Shown here in pieces: positions 46,059 through 55,031 of a stretch of DNA of 64,000 nt; position 1 is the stretch's first letter; each line of letters starts with the position of its first letter. A model generated the notes under the pieces. The model was not told where the DNA came from. It did no database searches and worked only from the letters and a program-made list of their open reading frames with translations. Source of the DNA: Sphingobium bisphenolivorans (GTDB lineage Bacteria > Pseudomonadota > Alphaproteobacteria > Sphingomonadales > Sphingomonadaceae). Both the position numbers and the translations under genes were made by a program. The DNA lies in the NCBI RefSeq assembly GCF_000412635.1, contig NZ_ASTG01000001.1, positions 186,001 to 250,000 of the forward strand. Reading direction: 5' to 3'.

Positions 46059-46832
46059 CTATTCCGCGAGTTCGACCCAGGTCGGCGCGTGATCGCTCGC
46101 CTTCTCCCGCCCACGAAAGTCCTTGTCGACCTGCGCGTCCAGCAGCCGATCGGCGGCGGCTGGGCTGAGCAGCAGATGATCGATGCGGAAGCCCGCGTCG
46201 CGCGGCCAGGCGTTCATCTGATAATCCCAATAGGTCCACACGCCCCCGGCCGGATGGCGGCTGGCGATCGCATCGGTCCAGCCGTCGCCCAGAAGCCGGC
46301 GGTAAGCGGCGCGGCTTTCCGGCTGCATCAGCGCATCGGTGGCCATCGCCTTCACCGAATAAACATCCTTGTCGCGGGGAATGACATTATAGTCGCCAGC
46401 GAGGACCGCCGGCACTTCCTGCGCCCAGATTTCCGTAGCGCGGTCGCGCAGCCGCTTCATCCAGCGAAGCTTATAGTCGAACTTCGGGCCGGGCTGCGGG
46501 TTCCCGTTGGGAAGGTAGATGCTGGCGACGCGCACACCCTTCACGTCTGCCTCAATGTAACGGCTATGCTCGTCCTCGGGCTCGCCCTCAAGGCCCCGGC
46601 GCACCTCTACCGGCGTTTCGCCCCGCGCCAGGATGGCGACGCCATTGAACCCCTTCTGCCCATGCCAGATCGCGCCATAGCCGACCTCCTCAATATCCTT
46701 CAGCGGGAAGGTGTCGTCGGAGGTCTTGATTTCCTGAAGGCAGGCGATGTCGGGCTGCGTCTCGTTCAGCCATTCCAGCAGGCGCGGCAGGCGGGCCTTG
46801 ATGCCGTTGATGTTGAAGGTGGCGATGCGCAT
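46059..46832 (-). CDS. xthA: Exodeoxyribonuclease III / AP endonuclease
   Basis: A 257-aa AP endonuclease of the exonuclease III family, acting in base excision repair. It starts MRIATFNINGIKARLPRLLE, with the metal-binding Glu in CLQEIKTSDDTFP; the catalytic Asp/Asn pair is in LAGDYNVIPRDKD and the terminal SDHAPTWVEL provides the Asp-His. It lies between the convergent metallophosphoesterase gene and erpA, in the erpA direction. Confidence 0.94.
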   Translation of the reverse strand: MRIATFNINGIKARLPRLLEWLNETQPDIACLQEIKTSDDTFPLKDIEEVGYGAIWHGQKGFNGVAILARGETPVEVRRGLEGEPEDEHSRYIEADVKGVRVASIYLPNGNPQPGPKFDYKLRWMKRLRDRATEIWAQEVPAVLAGDYNVIPRDKDVYSVKAMATDALMQPESRAAYRRLLGDGWTDAIASRHPAGGVWTYWDYQMNAWPRDAGFRIDHLLLSPAAADRLLDAQVDKDFRGREKASDHAPTWVELAE

Positions 46833-46893
46833 GCTGGCTCCGTTCGTCCCCGTGTTGCGCTCTCGCTCGACACGAACGGAGGAATAAAGTCAA

Positions 46894-47220
46894 TCAGACG
46901 GAAAAGCTGGTTCCACAGCCGCAGCCGGCCGTCGCGTTGGGATTGGTCACCTTGAACGCCGCTCCGCCCAGGTCCGACACGAAATCGACCGCCGATCCGC
47001 GAACAAGGTCAAGGCTGACATCATCGACAACCAGAGTCACGCCATCGCGTTCGACGGCGACATCGTCCGCCTCGACCGCATCGGCCAGGCCGAACCGATA
47101 TTGGAAGCCCGAACATCCGCCGCCTTCCACGGCAAGGCGCAGGATCGCAGGCTTGCCCTGCTTGGCGGCGATCGTCGCCACGCGGGCGGCGGCAGAAGGG
47201 GTAAGGTCTATTTCAGCCAT
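46894..47220 (-). CDS. erpA: Iron-sulfur cluster insertion protein ErpA
   Basis: A 108-aa A-type Fe-S carrier that delivers clusters to target enzymes. The three ligand cysteines are present: GGGCSGFQYRFG (about residue 36) and GCGCGTSFSV at the C-terminus. The ISLTPSAAARV-like N-terminus is standard. It follows the M23 peptidase gene after a terminator and precedes xthA by 61 bp. Confidence 0.92.
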   Translation of the reverse strand: MAEIDLTPSAAARVATIAAKQGKPAILRLAVEGGGCSGFQYRFGLADAVEADDVAVERDGVTLVVDDVSLDLVRGSAVDFVSDLGGAAFKVTNPNATAGCGCGTSFSV

Positions 47221-47243
47221 GGCGCCTAGATAGGGTGAAGCAA

Positions 47244-47275
47244 AAGGCCCGGCAAGATCGCTCTCGCCGGGCCCT
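47244..47275 (-). terminator. Intrinsic terminator after the M23 peptidase gene
   Basis: GGCCCGGC (47246-47253) pairs with GCCGGGCC (47266-47273), extended by A:T pairs. On the minus strand the stem is followed by TTTTG. It separates the M23 peptidase gene from erpA. Confidence 0.7.
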
Positions 47276-47299
47276 TGTAACTGCTGGGAGAACCGCCGC

Positions 47300-48022
47300 T
47301 TACTCGGCAGCCTTTTCCTGAGCCTTGGTGGGACCGCCCATCGCGACGGGCGGCTTGGTGTTCATCGCCACCATATAGTCGGGACCGGAGACGAACGGGA
47401 TCGGATTGATCGCCTGGCCATCGACGCGCACCTCATAATGAAGGTGGCTGCCGGTCGAGCGGCCGGTCGAACCCATCAGGCCGATCAACTGGCCGCGATG
47501 CACATAGCTGTTCGCCGCGACCAGCAGCTTCGACATGTGGCCGTAGCGCGTCTCCATGCCGGCACCGTGGGAAATCTGGACCAGATTGCCATAGCCGCTG
47601 GCCCAGCCGGCGCGGCTGACGATGCCATCAGCGGTCGCGTAAATCTTGGTGCCCTGCGGCCCCGGAATATCGATGCCCTTGTGCATGCGCGCGCCGCCGT
47701 TGAACGGGTCGGACCGAACGCCGAAGTTCGAGGTCATGGACAGTCGTTCGACCGGACGACCCGAGGGGATGTTGTTGCTCGCCTTGGTCGTGCCATCCAG
47801 ACGCTGCAGGCTGGAAAAGAGGTTGGCAAAGCCGACATCCTGCGGCCCAAGCGGGCTGCTGTTGATCTCCGATGCATCGCCATAGGGATCATCGGCATCC
47901 ACTTTAGCGCTGGCGGGCGCGGCGGCGCAGAGCGCTCCTGCCACACTCGCCGCTCCGACGAAGTTGAGCGCACAACGGAACCATCGCGCAACGCGCGCAT
48001 TATCAGAACGAGAAACCAACAT
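47300..48022 (-). CDS. M23 family peptidoglycan metallopeptidase
   Basis: A 240-aa secreted LytM/M23 endopeptidase that cuts peptide cross-links. A signal peptide (residues ~15-39, ending APASAKV) precedes a short linker and the M23 domain. Zinc ligands are in ARMHKGIDIPG (H and D) and STGSHLHYEVRVDG (H-x-H). GSTGRSTG is also conserved. It ends with a Pro/Ala tail. It stands alone; no LysM or coiled-coil domain is present. Confidence 0.92.
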   Translation of the reverse strand: MLVSRSDNARVARWFRCALNFVGAASVAGALCAAAPASAKVDADDPYGDASEINSSPLGPQDVGFANLFSSLQRLDGTTKASNNIPSGRPVERLSMTSNFGVRSDPFNGGARMHKGIDIPGPQGTKIYATADGIVSRAGWASGYGNLVQISHGAGMETRYGHMSKLLVAANSYVHRGQLIGLMGSTGRSTGSHLHYEVRVDGQAINPIPFVSGPDYMVAMNTKPPVAMGGPTKAQEKAAE

Positions 48023-48130
48023 GCCGACCCCGACTTATTCTACCGGAGGCTATTGCCTTCCGGCACTCCCCGTGTTGACCAAAATGCGATCGAAATCGCC
48101 ACCCGCATCATTAAAAGGACATGCGCAGGC

Positions 48131-48940
48131 TCATTCTGCAAGCGCAGCATAAAATTCACGCGTTAAACCGGCTTTCGCGCGCGCCGAGTCGTTGAACGGA
48201 GGCTTCAGCGCGCCACGAAAATGCCGTTTCACAAGGATTTGGTAATGATTTGCGGGGTCCACGCCCGCTCGGTTCGTCGCATGGCCGAACCAGATCGTCC
48301 CTGCCGCGACGTGCCGGATTTCGTCCGTCATGATCCGCTGCAGCATGAAGGCGGACCGCTTGTCTCCGGCGCCCTCGAACCGCTCGATCGTCGCCGGCGT
48401 GATGTCGAGCGCCCGCGCCTCCAGCACCATCGGAACGATCGCCAGCCGCGCCATGGCGTCATGGGCTGTCTCTCCCGCCGCCTGCCACAGCCCGTCATGC
48501 GCAGGCAGCGCGCCATAATGGCTGCCCAGCTGCTTCAGCCGCCGGTCCAGCAAGGCGAAATGCATCGCCTCGTCAGCGCCGACGCGCATCCAGTCATCGA
48601 CAAAGGCCCGGGGAAATTCCGCCCCGAAACGGCCGATCAGGTCGAAGGCGAGATCGATCGCGACGAATTCGATGTGTGCCAGCGCATGGAGCATGGCGAT
48701 GCGGGCCCGTTCGGAGCCGATCTTCCCGCGCTTTGGCATCTGATTGGGCGGCAGGAGCAGCGGCGTTTCCGGCCGCGCGGGCCGATCCGGCATGACCGCA
48801 TCGAACCGCCGGGCAAGCTTTCCCAGCCGCCAGGTGCGCGCGGCCGCTCGCGCAGCCATCAGCTTGGCCGTCGGATCGGCGGTCATGAGCACATGGGCAC
48901 AGGCAGCGCCCACGCTGTCAACGACAGGCGGCAGGATCAA
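48131..48940 (-). CDS. DUF455 ferritin-like protein
   Basis: A ~269-aa DUF455 protein with a ferritin-like four-helix di-iron fold. Metal-ligand motifs are HALAHIEFVAIDLAFDL (E-x2-H type), DEAMHFALLDRRL and DEIRHVAAGT. The TTG at 48940 overlaps the bcp stop (TTGA), indicating coupling; an ATG at 48886 is another possible start. It is the last gene of glnE-bcp-DUF455. Some relatives take part in tRNA modification or are linked to fatty-acid or oxidative chemistry; the reaction here is unknown. Confidence 0.8.
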   Translation of the reverse strand: MILPPVVDSVGAACAHVLMTADPTAKLMAARAAARTWRLGKLARRFDAVMPDRPARPETPLLLPPNQMPKRGKIGSERARIAMLHALAHIEFVAIDLAFDLIGRFGAEFPRAFVDDWMRVGADEAMHFALLDRRLKQLGSHYGALPAHDGLWQAAGETAHDAMARLAIVPMVLEARALDITPATIERFEGAGDKRSAFMLQRIMTDEIRHVAAGTIWFGHATNRAGVDPANHYQILVKRHFRGALKPPFNDSARAKAGLTREFYAALAE

Positions 48941-49404
48941 AGCGACTTCGCCGCCTCCAGCACCTCGGCGGCATGGCCCTTGACCTTCACCTTGGGCCAG
49001 ACCCGCACGACCTTGCCGTCTCCGTCGATCAGGAAGGTCGCGCGCTCTATCCCCATATATTTGCGGCCATAGAGCGATTTTTCGACCCAGGTGCCGAAAG
49101 CCTCGCATGCGTCGCCCGGCTCGTCAGAGGCAAGCGTCACTTGCAGGCCATATTTATCGGCGAATTTCTGGAGCTTGGCCGGCTTGTCCTTGGAAATGCC
49201 GACCACCGGCACGCCGAGCGCCGCAAACTCGCCTGCCAATTCGGTGAAATCCTTCGCCTCATTGGTGCAGCCGGGCGTGTCGGCCCTCGGATAAAAATAG
49301 ACGACGAGCGGCTTGCCGCGATAACGCGACAGGGTGAAGTCCGCGCCGTCAGCGCCCTTCAAAGCCACGTCGGGAACAGCATCGCCCGCTTCCAACATCG
49401 TCAT
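48937..49404 (-). CDS. bcp: Thioredoxin-dependent peroxiredoxin (Bcp/PrxQ)
   Basis: A 155-aa PrxQ-type thiol peroxidase reducing hydroperoxides. The peroxidatic cysteine is Cys46 in YPRADTPGCTNEAKDF. The resolving Cys five residues later found in many BCPs is replaced by K; another Cys occurs near residue 100 (EPGDACEAFG), which may serve. The ATG overlaps the glnE stop by 4 nt and its own stop is overlapped by the DUF455 start, so the three genes are translationally linked. Confidence 0.92.
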   Translation of the reverse strand: MTMLEAGDAVPDVALKGADGADFTLSRYRGKPLVVYFYPRADTPGCTNEAKDFTELAGEFAALGVPVVGISKDKPAKLQKFADKYGLQVTLASDEPGDACEAFGTWVEKSLYGRKYMGIERATFLIDGDGKVVRVWPKVKVKGHAAEVLEAAKSL

Positions 49405-52100
49405 TCTTCCTCATAAGGCGCCGCAAGCGCCAGCCATGCCTCGCGCACCCTTTGGCGCGCTTCCCCATAGCTTTCAAGCAGCGCTTCCCAGCTGTCGACG
49501 CCGCAGGCCCGTGCCACAAGCGGGCGCGTCGCATCGGGCGGCTCGGTTGACTTGGGTGAAACGAGCCGTGAAACGATCAGGAACCGGGTGATAAGGTCAT
49601 GCGCGGCCACCAGTTCGCGCGGCAGATGCCCCCCCGCGACCAACTGCTCGAGCGCGGCGCGAAGGTCCGGGTCGAACGCTATATTATGGCGGAACTGGGT
49701 CACATGGATCAGGAACTCGAGGTCTACCAGCCCGCCCGGCACCAGCTTGACGTCCAGATCACCGGCTGGCGGCTTATGCTTGGCGATATCTCCGCGCATC
49801 TTCACCGCCTGACGGGCGAGCTCTTCATAATCGCGCGGCCGCTCCAGCGTGTCAGTGAGGATCGCACCCAGCGCCGCGCGGGCCTGCGGCGATCCGAACA
49901 CCGGCCGGGCGCGGGTCAGGGCGAGATGTTCCCAGGTCCATGCTTCCTCCCGCTGGTACCGCGCGAAGCTGTCGAGGCTAACGGCGAGCAGCCCCTGCGC
50001 CCCGGAGGGACGAAGCCGCGTATCGACCTCGTAAAGCGCGCCCCCGGCCGTCTGGACGGAGAGCGCGTTGGTGATCCGCTGGCCGAGACGGTTGAAATAT
50101 TGGGTTGCGCCGAGCGGCCTGGGGCCATCGGACTCAGCCAGAAAATCGCCGGTGAAGAGGTAGACCAGGTCAAGGTCCGACGCATGGGTGAGGACCCCAC
50201 CGCCCAACCGGCCGAGCGCCAGGATCACCATCTCGCCGCCAGGCACCTTGCCATGCGCAGCTTCGAACTCGGCGATGGTGGCGGCGGTCAGCGCCTCGAT
50301 CGCGGCTTCTGCGACGCGGCTGTAGCCCCTTCCCGCCTCCAGCGGATCGCCGCCCCGGATGATCTGCGCCCCCAGCGCAAAGCGGCGGTCGTTGACGCGC
50401 TCCCGTACCCGGTCGAGCAGGAACTGATAATCCTCCCCCTGCTCCAGCCGGGCGAACTGCGCGGCGAGCTGCTCCACCGGCGGCGGCGGATCGAAGGCCG
50501 ACGTGTCGATCAACCCGTCGAGCAGTTCCGCTCGCCGGCCGAGCGCATCGGCCAGTGTCGGCGCGTGGCTCAGCAGTTCGGCGAGCAGTTCGGCCAGGCC
50601 CGGCCGGGCGGAGAGCAGCTTGAAGAAGTTGATCGCGCTCGGCAGGCGGCCGATCAGATCGTCCAGCCGGTTCAGCGCGCGCGCCGGGTCGGGCGCATGC
50701 GCGAGCGTGCGCATCAGCCCCGGCAGCAGTTCCTCCAGCGCCTCCCGCGACGGCGCGCTGCGCAGCGCGCGCACCGTGCCGGATCGCCAGCGGGTAATGC
50801 GCGCCAGCGGCGTGTCAGGATCGGCGAAACCCAGATCGCCCAGTTGAACCCTCAGCCGCTCCTCGTCATGCGAGAGCGACTCGTCGGCCCCGACCGGGCT
50901 CAGCTGGTCATAATTGCTGCCGACCCACTGAACCTGCGGGCGCAGCAGGTTGAGCAGCGCCGCACCATCTTCCAGTCCGTGCAGGCGCGCGACATTATCC
51001 ATCGCCTCCGCGCCTTTGGGCAGCTCATGGGTCTGCCGGTCCTCCACCATCTGCAGGCGGTGCTCGATTGTACGGAAAAGCACATAGGCTTCGTCCAGCC
51101 GGGCCGAGACGTCCGCACCGAACACGCCGGCCTGCGCCAGCGCGCGCAGCGCCTCCCGCGTGTTGCCCGATCGCAGCGACGGATCGCGACCGCCATGGAT
51201 CAGCTGATGAACCTGCGCGAAAAATTCGATCTCGCGAATGCCGCCGCGCCCGCGCTTGAGGTCATAGCCCGGCCCGAAGGCCTGCCCCTGCGAATAATGG
51301 TCGCGAATACGGCGGCTGATGTCGGTAATCGCATCGATCGCGCCGAAATCAAGGTTGCGACGCCAGACAAAGGGCCGGATCGCCTGCATGAAATATTCGC
51401 CGAGGGCCAGATCGCCCGCTGCCGGCCGAGCACGGATGAACGCCGCCTGCTCCCAGCCGAGCGCGGTCGATTCATAATAGCCGATGGCAGCTTCCACCGG
51501 GAGCGCGATCGGCGTCGCTTCGGGCGAGGGACGCAGGCGCAGATCGACGCGAAAGACATAACCGTCGCCGTCTCGCGCGCTCAGCAGCTCGCTCACCCGG
51601 CGGCCGATCCGCACCGCCGCATCGGCAGGGTCTTCCCGCTCGCCATGCGGCAGCGTACGCGGGTCGTAGAGCAGGATCGGATCGATATCGGACGAGTAAT
51701 TCAGCTCCCGGCTGCCATGCTTGCCAAGCGCCAGCACGACAAAGCCCCGATGCGGCGCGTCCGGGTAACGTTCCGCCATGGCGGCGGCTAGCGCCTCCTC
51801 CAGCGCCTGGTCGGCAAAGTCGGACAGGGTGCGCGTGACGCGATCGAGATCCCATGCGCCGGCAAGGTCGGCACAGGCGGTGACCAGCGCCACCGCGCCC
51901 CGCCGCCGCCGGAGCGACCGGGCCACCCCATCTTCCGCTGCGGCAACATTGTACGCGGTGTTCAGGGCTGCATCGAAATCCCCGGCTTCGAGCAGCGCCG
52001 CCAACTCGGGAAAACGGTCCATCTGCCGGGACAAAAAGGGCGAATGCGCCCTCATCCGTGCCGCAGCCGCCAACCATATGTTCGCATTTTCGCTCGTCAT
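49401..52100 (-). CDS. glnE: GlnE adenylyltransferase/adenylyl-removing enzyme
   Basis: Bifunctional regulator (899 aa) that adenylylates and deadenylylates glutamine synthetase in response to PII and glutamine. Two nucleotidyltransferase domains are seen: the N-terminal one with LGKHGSRELNYSSDIDPILLY (G-S-x-D-x-D) and the C-terminal one with LGRLGGGVLTHASDLDLVYLF. It is slightly shorter than E. coli GlnE (946 aa). The gene is divergent from a NepR-like gene and leads the glnE-bcp-DUF455 run. Confidence 0.93.
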   Translation of the reverse strand: MTSENANIWLAAAARMRAHSPFLSRQMDRFPELAALLEAGDFDAALNTAYNVAAAEDGVARSLRRRRGAVALVTACADLAGAWDLDRVTRTLSDFADQALEEALAAAMAERYPDAPHRGFVVLALGKHGSRELNYSSDIDPILLYDPRTLPHGEREDPADAAVRIGRRVSELLSARDGDGYVFRVDLRLRPSPEATPIALPVEAAIGYYESTALGWEQAAFIRARPAAGDLALGEYFMQAIRPFVWRRNLDFGAIDAITDISRRIRDHYSQGQAFGPGYDLKRGRGGIREIEFFAQVHQLIHGGRDPSLRSGNTREALRALAQAGVFGADVSARLDEAYVLFRTIEHRLQMVEDRQTHELPKGAEAMDNVARLHGLEDGAALLNLLRPQVQWVGSNYDQLSPVGADESLSHDEERLRVQLGDLGFADPDTPLARITRWRSGTVRALRSAPSREALEELLPGLMRTLAHAPDPARALNRLDDLIGRLPSAINFFKLLSARPGLAELLAELLSHAPTLADALGRRAELLDGLIDTSAFDPPPPVEQLAAQFARLEQGEDYQFLLDRVRERVNDRRFALGAQIIRGGDPLEAGRGYSRVAEAAIEALTAATIAEFEAAHGKVPGGEMVILALGRLGGGVLTHASDLDLVYLFTGDFLAESDGPRPLGATQYFNRLGQRITNALSVQTAGGALYEVDTRLRPSGAQGLLAVSLDSFARYQREEAWTWEHLALTRARPVFGSPQARAALGAILTDTLERPRDYEELARQAVKMRGDIAKHKPPAGDLDVKLVPGGLVDLEFLIHVTQFRHNIAFDPDLRAALEQLVAGGHLPRELVAAHDLITRFLIVSRLVSPKSTEPPDATRPLVARACGVDSWEALLESYGEARQRVREAWLALAAPYEEE

Positions 52101-52171
52101 GATCGCGCTGATATCGCGCTGCTTTGCGACGAACGCCAGAAACTTTTGCGGGGCAGTTACGTTACAAAGAT

Positions 52172-52363
52172 ATGGAAATGCAGCGCAAACCCATGGTCAG
52201 GACGGCAAAAGCCTCGGAAGGAGCGATCCGCCGCGTCCTGACGATCGGCTTGCCGCAGCCCTATGAGGGGATCGGCAATGCGCTGAGATCGACCTTTCGG
52301 GCCGGCCGGGAATCGCTGCCCGAGGATATGGTGGACCTGCTTGCGGAACTGGACCGGCATTAG
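52172..52363 (+). CDS. NepR-like small anti-sigma factor, putative
   Basis: A 63-aa protein whose C-terminal half (YEGIGNALRSTFRAGRESLP then EDMVDLLAELD) follows the NepR pattern IGxxLRxxxxxxxxxPxPxxxxxLLxxLD. NepR sequesters the general-stress sigma factor EcfG and is released by PhyR. Neither ecfG nor phyR is nearby; the neighbour is glnE, divergent. ATG codons at 52172, 52178 and 52193 are in frame and no strong ribosome site decides. It could be a second NepR paralogue. Confidence 0.55.
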   Translation: MEMQRKPMVRTAKASEGAIRRVLTIGLPQPYEGIGNALRSTFRAGRESLPEDMVDLLAELDRH

Positions 52364-52520
52364 AGCATCGATCCTGTTTGAATGACCGCCACCCCCGGCT
52401 GGACCTAGGCTACAGCAAAGGAGCCTTGCTTCGGGGTGTTCCCGTGTAAGAAGATCACGCGTAGCAGCGATTTATTTACCCTGATCTGGCATGGTTGCGC
52501 CTGATTTTCAGGACGCTGCC

Positions 52521-52844
52521 ATGATCTACAAATCTTTCGCCCTGGTGACGCTCGTAGCGGCGCCCTTGCTGGTGCTTGTCGCGGAAAATTTCGTGCCGCA
52601 TGCCAGCCATCCAGCGCCAACCCCCGTGCCTGAACCTGCTCCTGCCGCGGCGCTGCCCGAAACGCTCGTCCCTGAAGCCGTTCCTCCCGCTGCGACGGAT
52701 GAGGCGTCCAACTTCGGTCAGCCTATGGCGGAGGCGGGCAAACCCTTTCTCGCGCCCGGCGCAGGGCTGCCGTCGGTTTCATCCGCACCAGCCCCCGTCG
52801 GTGAAATGTCTCCTCCTCCCGCACCGGATACAGTGCCGGAATAA
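52521..52844 (+). CDS. Proline/alanine-rich exported protein
   Basis: A 107-aa protein with a hydrophobic N-terminal signal or anchor (FALVTLVAAPLLVLVAENF) and a low-complexity Pro/Ala/Glu/Val tail of about 80 residues. CAGGA precedes the ATG at 52521. No conserved domain is seen. It converges on the zinc metallopeptidase gene, 3 bp apart. It may be a membrane-anchored periplasmic spacer; function not known. Confidence 0.6.
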   Translation: MIYKSFALVTLVAAPLLVLVAENFVPHASHPAPTPVPEPAPAAALPETLVPEAVPPAATDEASNFGQPMAEAGKPFLAPGAGLPSVSSAPAPVGEMSPPPAPDTVPE

Positions 52845-52847
52845 GCC

Positions 52848-53723
52848 TTACATCGCCTTGAACGTATCGCATTGCGCCGGGTCGCCACTCTGCAGGCCCC
52901 GCCGCAGCCACTCCATGCGCTGGGCGCTGGTGCCGTGGGTGAAGCTTTCCGGCACGGGGCGGCGTCCTGCGGACTTCTGCAAGGTATCGTCGCCGATCGC
53001 CTCTGCCGCGCGCATCCCTTCTTCCAGGTCGCCCGCCTCCATAAGGCCCGTGCGCTTGGCCCAGACGCCGGCGTAGCAGTCGGCCTGCAGTTCCACCCTG
53101 ACCTGAAGCGCGTTGCCCTCGGCCTCTCCGCTGGATCGCTGCGCCTTGTTCACCTGACCCAGCGTTCCTTCCAGGTCCTGGACATGATGCCCGACCTCGT
53201 GCGCGATGACATAGGCCTGCGCGAAGTCGCCCGGCGCGCCGAAGCGCTGGCGCAGCTCGTTGAAAAACTCGGTGTCGAGATAGACCTTCTTGTCGTTCGG
53301 ACAATAGAAGGGACCCATGGCGCTCTGCGCAGCGCCGCAGCCCGACGTCCCCGCCTGCGAGTAGAAGGAGAGAACCGTCGGCTGATATTGTACGCCGGAT
53401 TCCTGGAAAACCTGACCCCAGACCCGCTCGGTCGACCCCAGAACGCGCAGCGACCAATGCTGGATGTCGTTAAGCTTGGCGGGATCTCGGCTCACCGACG
53501 TGCTCTGGGGCGCCTGGCCGCCGCCGCCGCTCAAAAGACTGAGCGGATTGACGCCCATGACGGCCATGATGATCAGGACGACGACGATACCGCCGCAGCC
53601 GAACCGGCTGCCGATAAAGGGCAGCAACATGCCAAGACCGCCGCCAAGGCCTCCGCCAAAACCGCCGCCACGACCGTCCTGAACCTCGAAATTGCTGCTT
53701 TCCCTCTCATCGTCCAGCCGCAT
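52848..53723 (-). CDS. Neutral zinc metallopeptidase (YpfJ/KPN_02809-like)
   Basis: A ~291-aa membrane-anchored protein of the putative neutral zinc metallopeptidase family. A Gly-rich N-terminus is followed by a transmembrane helix (GIVVVLIIMAVMGVNPLSLL) and a periplasmic domain with the zinc motif VIAHEVGHHVQDLEGT (H-E-x-x-H) and a downstream ELQADCYAGVWA Glu/Asp site. GSCGAAQSAMGPFYCPNDKKV-type cysteines are present. The ATG at 53723 (MRLDDERES) fits homologues; the frame extends to 53741. Substrate unknown. Confidence 0.88.
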   Translation of the reverse strand: MRLDDERESSNFEVQDGRGGGFGGGLGGGLGMLLPFIGSRFGCGGIVVVLIIMAVMGVNPLSLLSGGGGQAPQSTSVSRDPAKLNDIQHWSLRVLGSTERVWGQVFQESGVQYQPTVLSFYSQAGTSGCGAAQSAMGPFYCPNDKKVYLDTEFFNELRQRFGAPGDFAQAYVIAHEVGHHVQDLEGTLGQVNKAQRSSGEAEGNALQVRVELQADCYAGVWAKRTGLMEAGDLEEGMRAAEAIGDDTLQKSAGRRPVPESFTHGTSAQRMEWLRRGLQSGDPAQCDTFKAM

Positions 53724-53852
53724 CGCCCTGTCTCCTCTCACCCTGTGCTAACTTATTCCGAACCCCGTTGGAACGGTCAGGAAGCTTCGCAGTTGCAGCA
53801 CCGAACGAACTTCCGTTAGATTGGAGGCTGCATTGGCTGTATTGGGACGCGC

Positions 53853-55031
53853 ATGGCCGACATAGAACCCCAGCCCAAGCGGCGCGCTGCGACGCCCCTG
53901 TCCCTGCCGCAACAAGTGGCGCTGCTGCTGCAGGGCGGCGGCGCGCTGGGATCGTTTCAGGCGGGCGTTTACGAGCGGCTGGACGATCTGGGCATCGACG
54001 TCAGCTGGGTCGCAGGCATCTCCATAGGCGCGGTTAATGCAGCCATCATCGCGGGCAACCCTCCTCACAAACGGCGCAGCCGGCTCAAGAAATTCTGGCT
54101 CACCGTCTCTGGCGGCATGCCCAATATCGTGCTGCCGGAGATCGACCATATTCGCGAAGCCGCGCATCTGATGGCGGCGGGCGTCGTGGCGACCTTCGGC
54201 GTGCCGGGCATGTTTCGGCCCCGGCTTTGGCCCGCGCCCCTGATGCCCGAAGGTACAGCGGGCGCGATCAGTTTCTATGACAGCGCCCCGCTCAAGGGCA
54301 CGCTCGACGCCTGCGTGGACTGGGATCTGCTCAATGACGGGCCGGTGCGGCTGTCGGTCGGAGCGGTTGATGTCGAAAGCGGCAACTTTGCCTATTGGGA
54401 CACGCGCGGCCCGGACGGCAACACGCGGATCGACGCGCGGCACATCATGGCCTCGGGCGCGCTGCCGCCAGGCCTGCCGCCCGTGGAGATCGACGGGCGC
54501 TGCTATTGGGACGGCGGCATGGTATCCAACACGCCGCTCGCCCATGTGCTCGACCATCAGACCGACGACATGCTGGTGTTTCAGGTCGATCTGTTTCCCG
54601 CCGAAGGTCCGATGCCGCGCCAGATGACGGACGTCTACTCGCGCAGCAAGGACATCCAATATTCCAGCCGCACCCGGCAGGTGACGGACCAATATCTCCG
54701 TCTGCGGCGGGAGCATAAGGCGATCCAATCCTTGCTGGACAAGTTGCCTCCTGACCTGCGCGACGATCCGGACGCCCAGCGACTGCGCCAATATATGGAC
54801 CGCGGTTCGGTCAACATCGTCCATCTCATCTACCGCAGCCGCGCATGGGAAAGCGGCGCGCGCGACTTCGAATTCTCCCGCTCCACCATGCTTGACCATT
54901 GGAACCAGGGCCGCGAAGCGGTGGAGGAAGTCATGCACAAGGGCGACCTCATCGCCCGCAACATCGTCAATGGTAAAAGCTCCACATTCGACCTCGACGC
55001 CCCCGATCATCTCAAGGAGAAACAGGCATGA
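53853..55031 (+). CDS. Patatin-like phospholipase (DUF3734)
   Basis: A 392-aa patatin with a Ser-Asp dyad. LLQGGGALGSFQAGVYERL forms the oxyanion loop, GISIGAVNA has the nucleophile (G-x-S-x-G) and YWDGGMVSNTPL contributes the Asp. The C-terminal DUF3734 part (residues ~270-385) includes STMLDHWNQGREAVEEVMH. It overlaps bdhA by 4 nt (ATGA). This pairing with 3-hydroxybutyrate dehydrogenase is common in proteobacteria and may link lipid or PHB turnover. Confidence 0.92.
   Translation: MADIEPQPKRRAATPLSLPQQVALLLQGGGALGSFQAGVYERLDDLGIDVSWVAGISIGAVNAAIIAGNPPHKRRSRLKKFWLTVSGGMPNIVLPEIDHIREAAHLMAAGVVATFGVPGMFRPRLWPAPLMPEGTAGAISFYDSAPLKGTLDACVDWDLLNDGPVRLSVGAVDVESGNFAYWDTRGPDGNTRIDARHIMASGALPPGLPPVEIDGRCYWDGGMVSNTPLAHVLDHQTDDMLVFQVDLFPAEGPMPRQMTDVYSRSKDIQYSSRTRQVTDQYLRLRREHKAIQSLLDKLPPDLRDDPDAQRLRQYMDRGSVNIVHLIYRSRAWESGARDFEFSRSTMLDHWNQGREAVEEVMHKGDLIARNIVNGKSSTFDLDAPDHLKEKQA

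Noticed and set aside
52101-52171. EcfG-type promoter (GGAAC-N16/17-CGTT) before the NepR-like gene
   Set aside because: A GAAC and a GTT are present, but the spacing is about 21 bp and does not fit.
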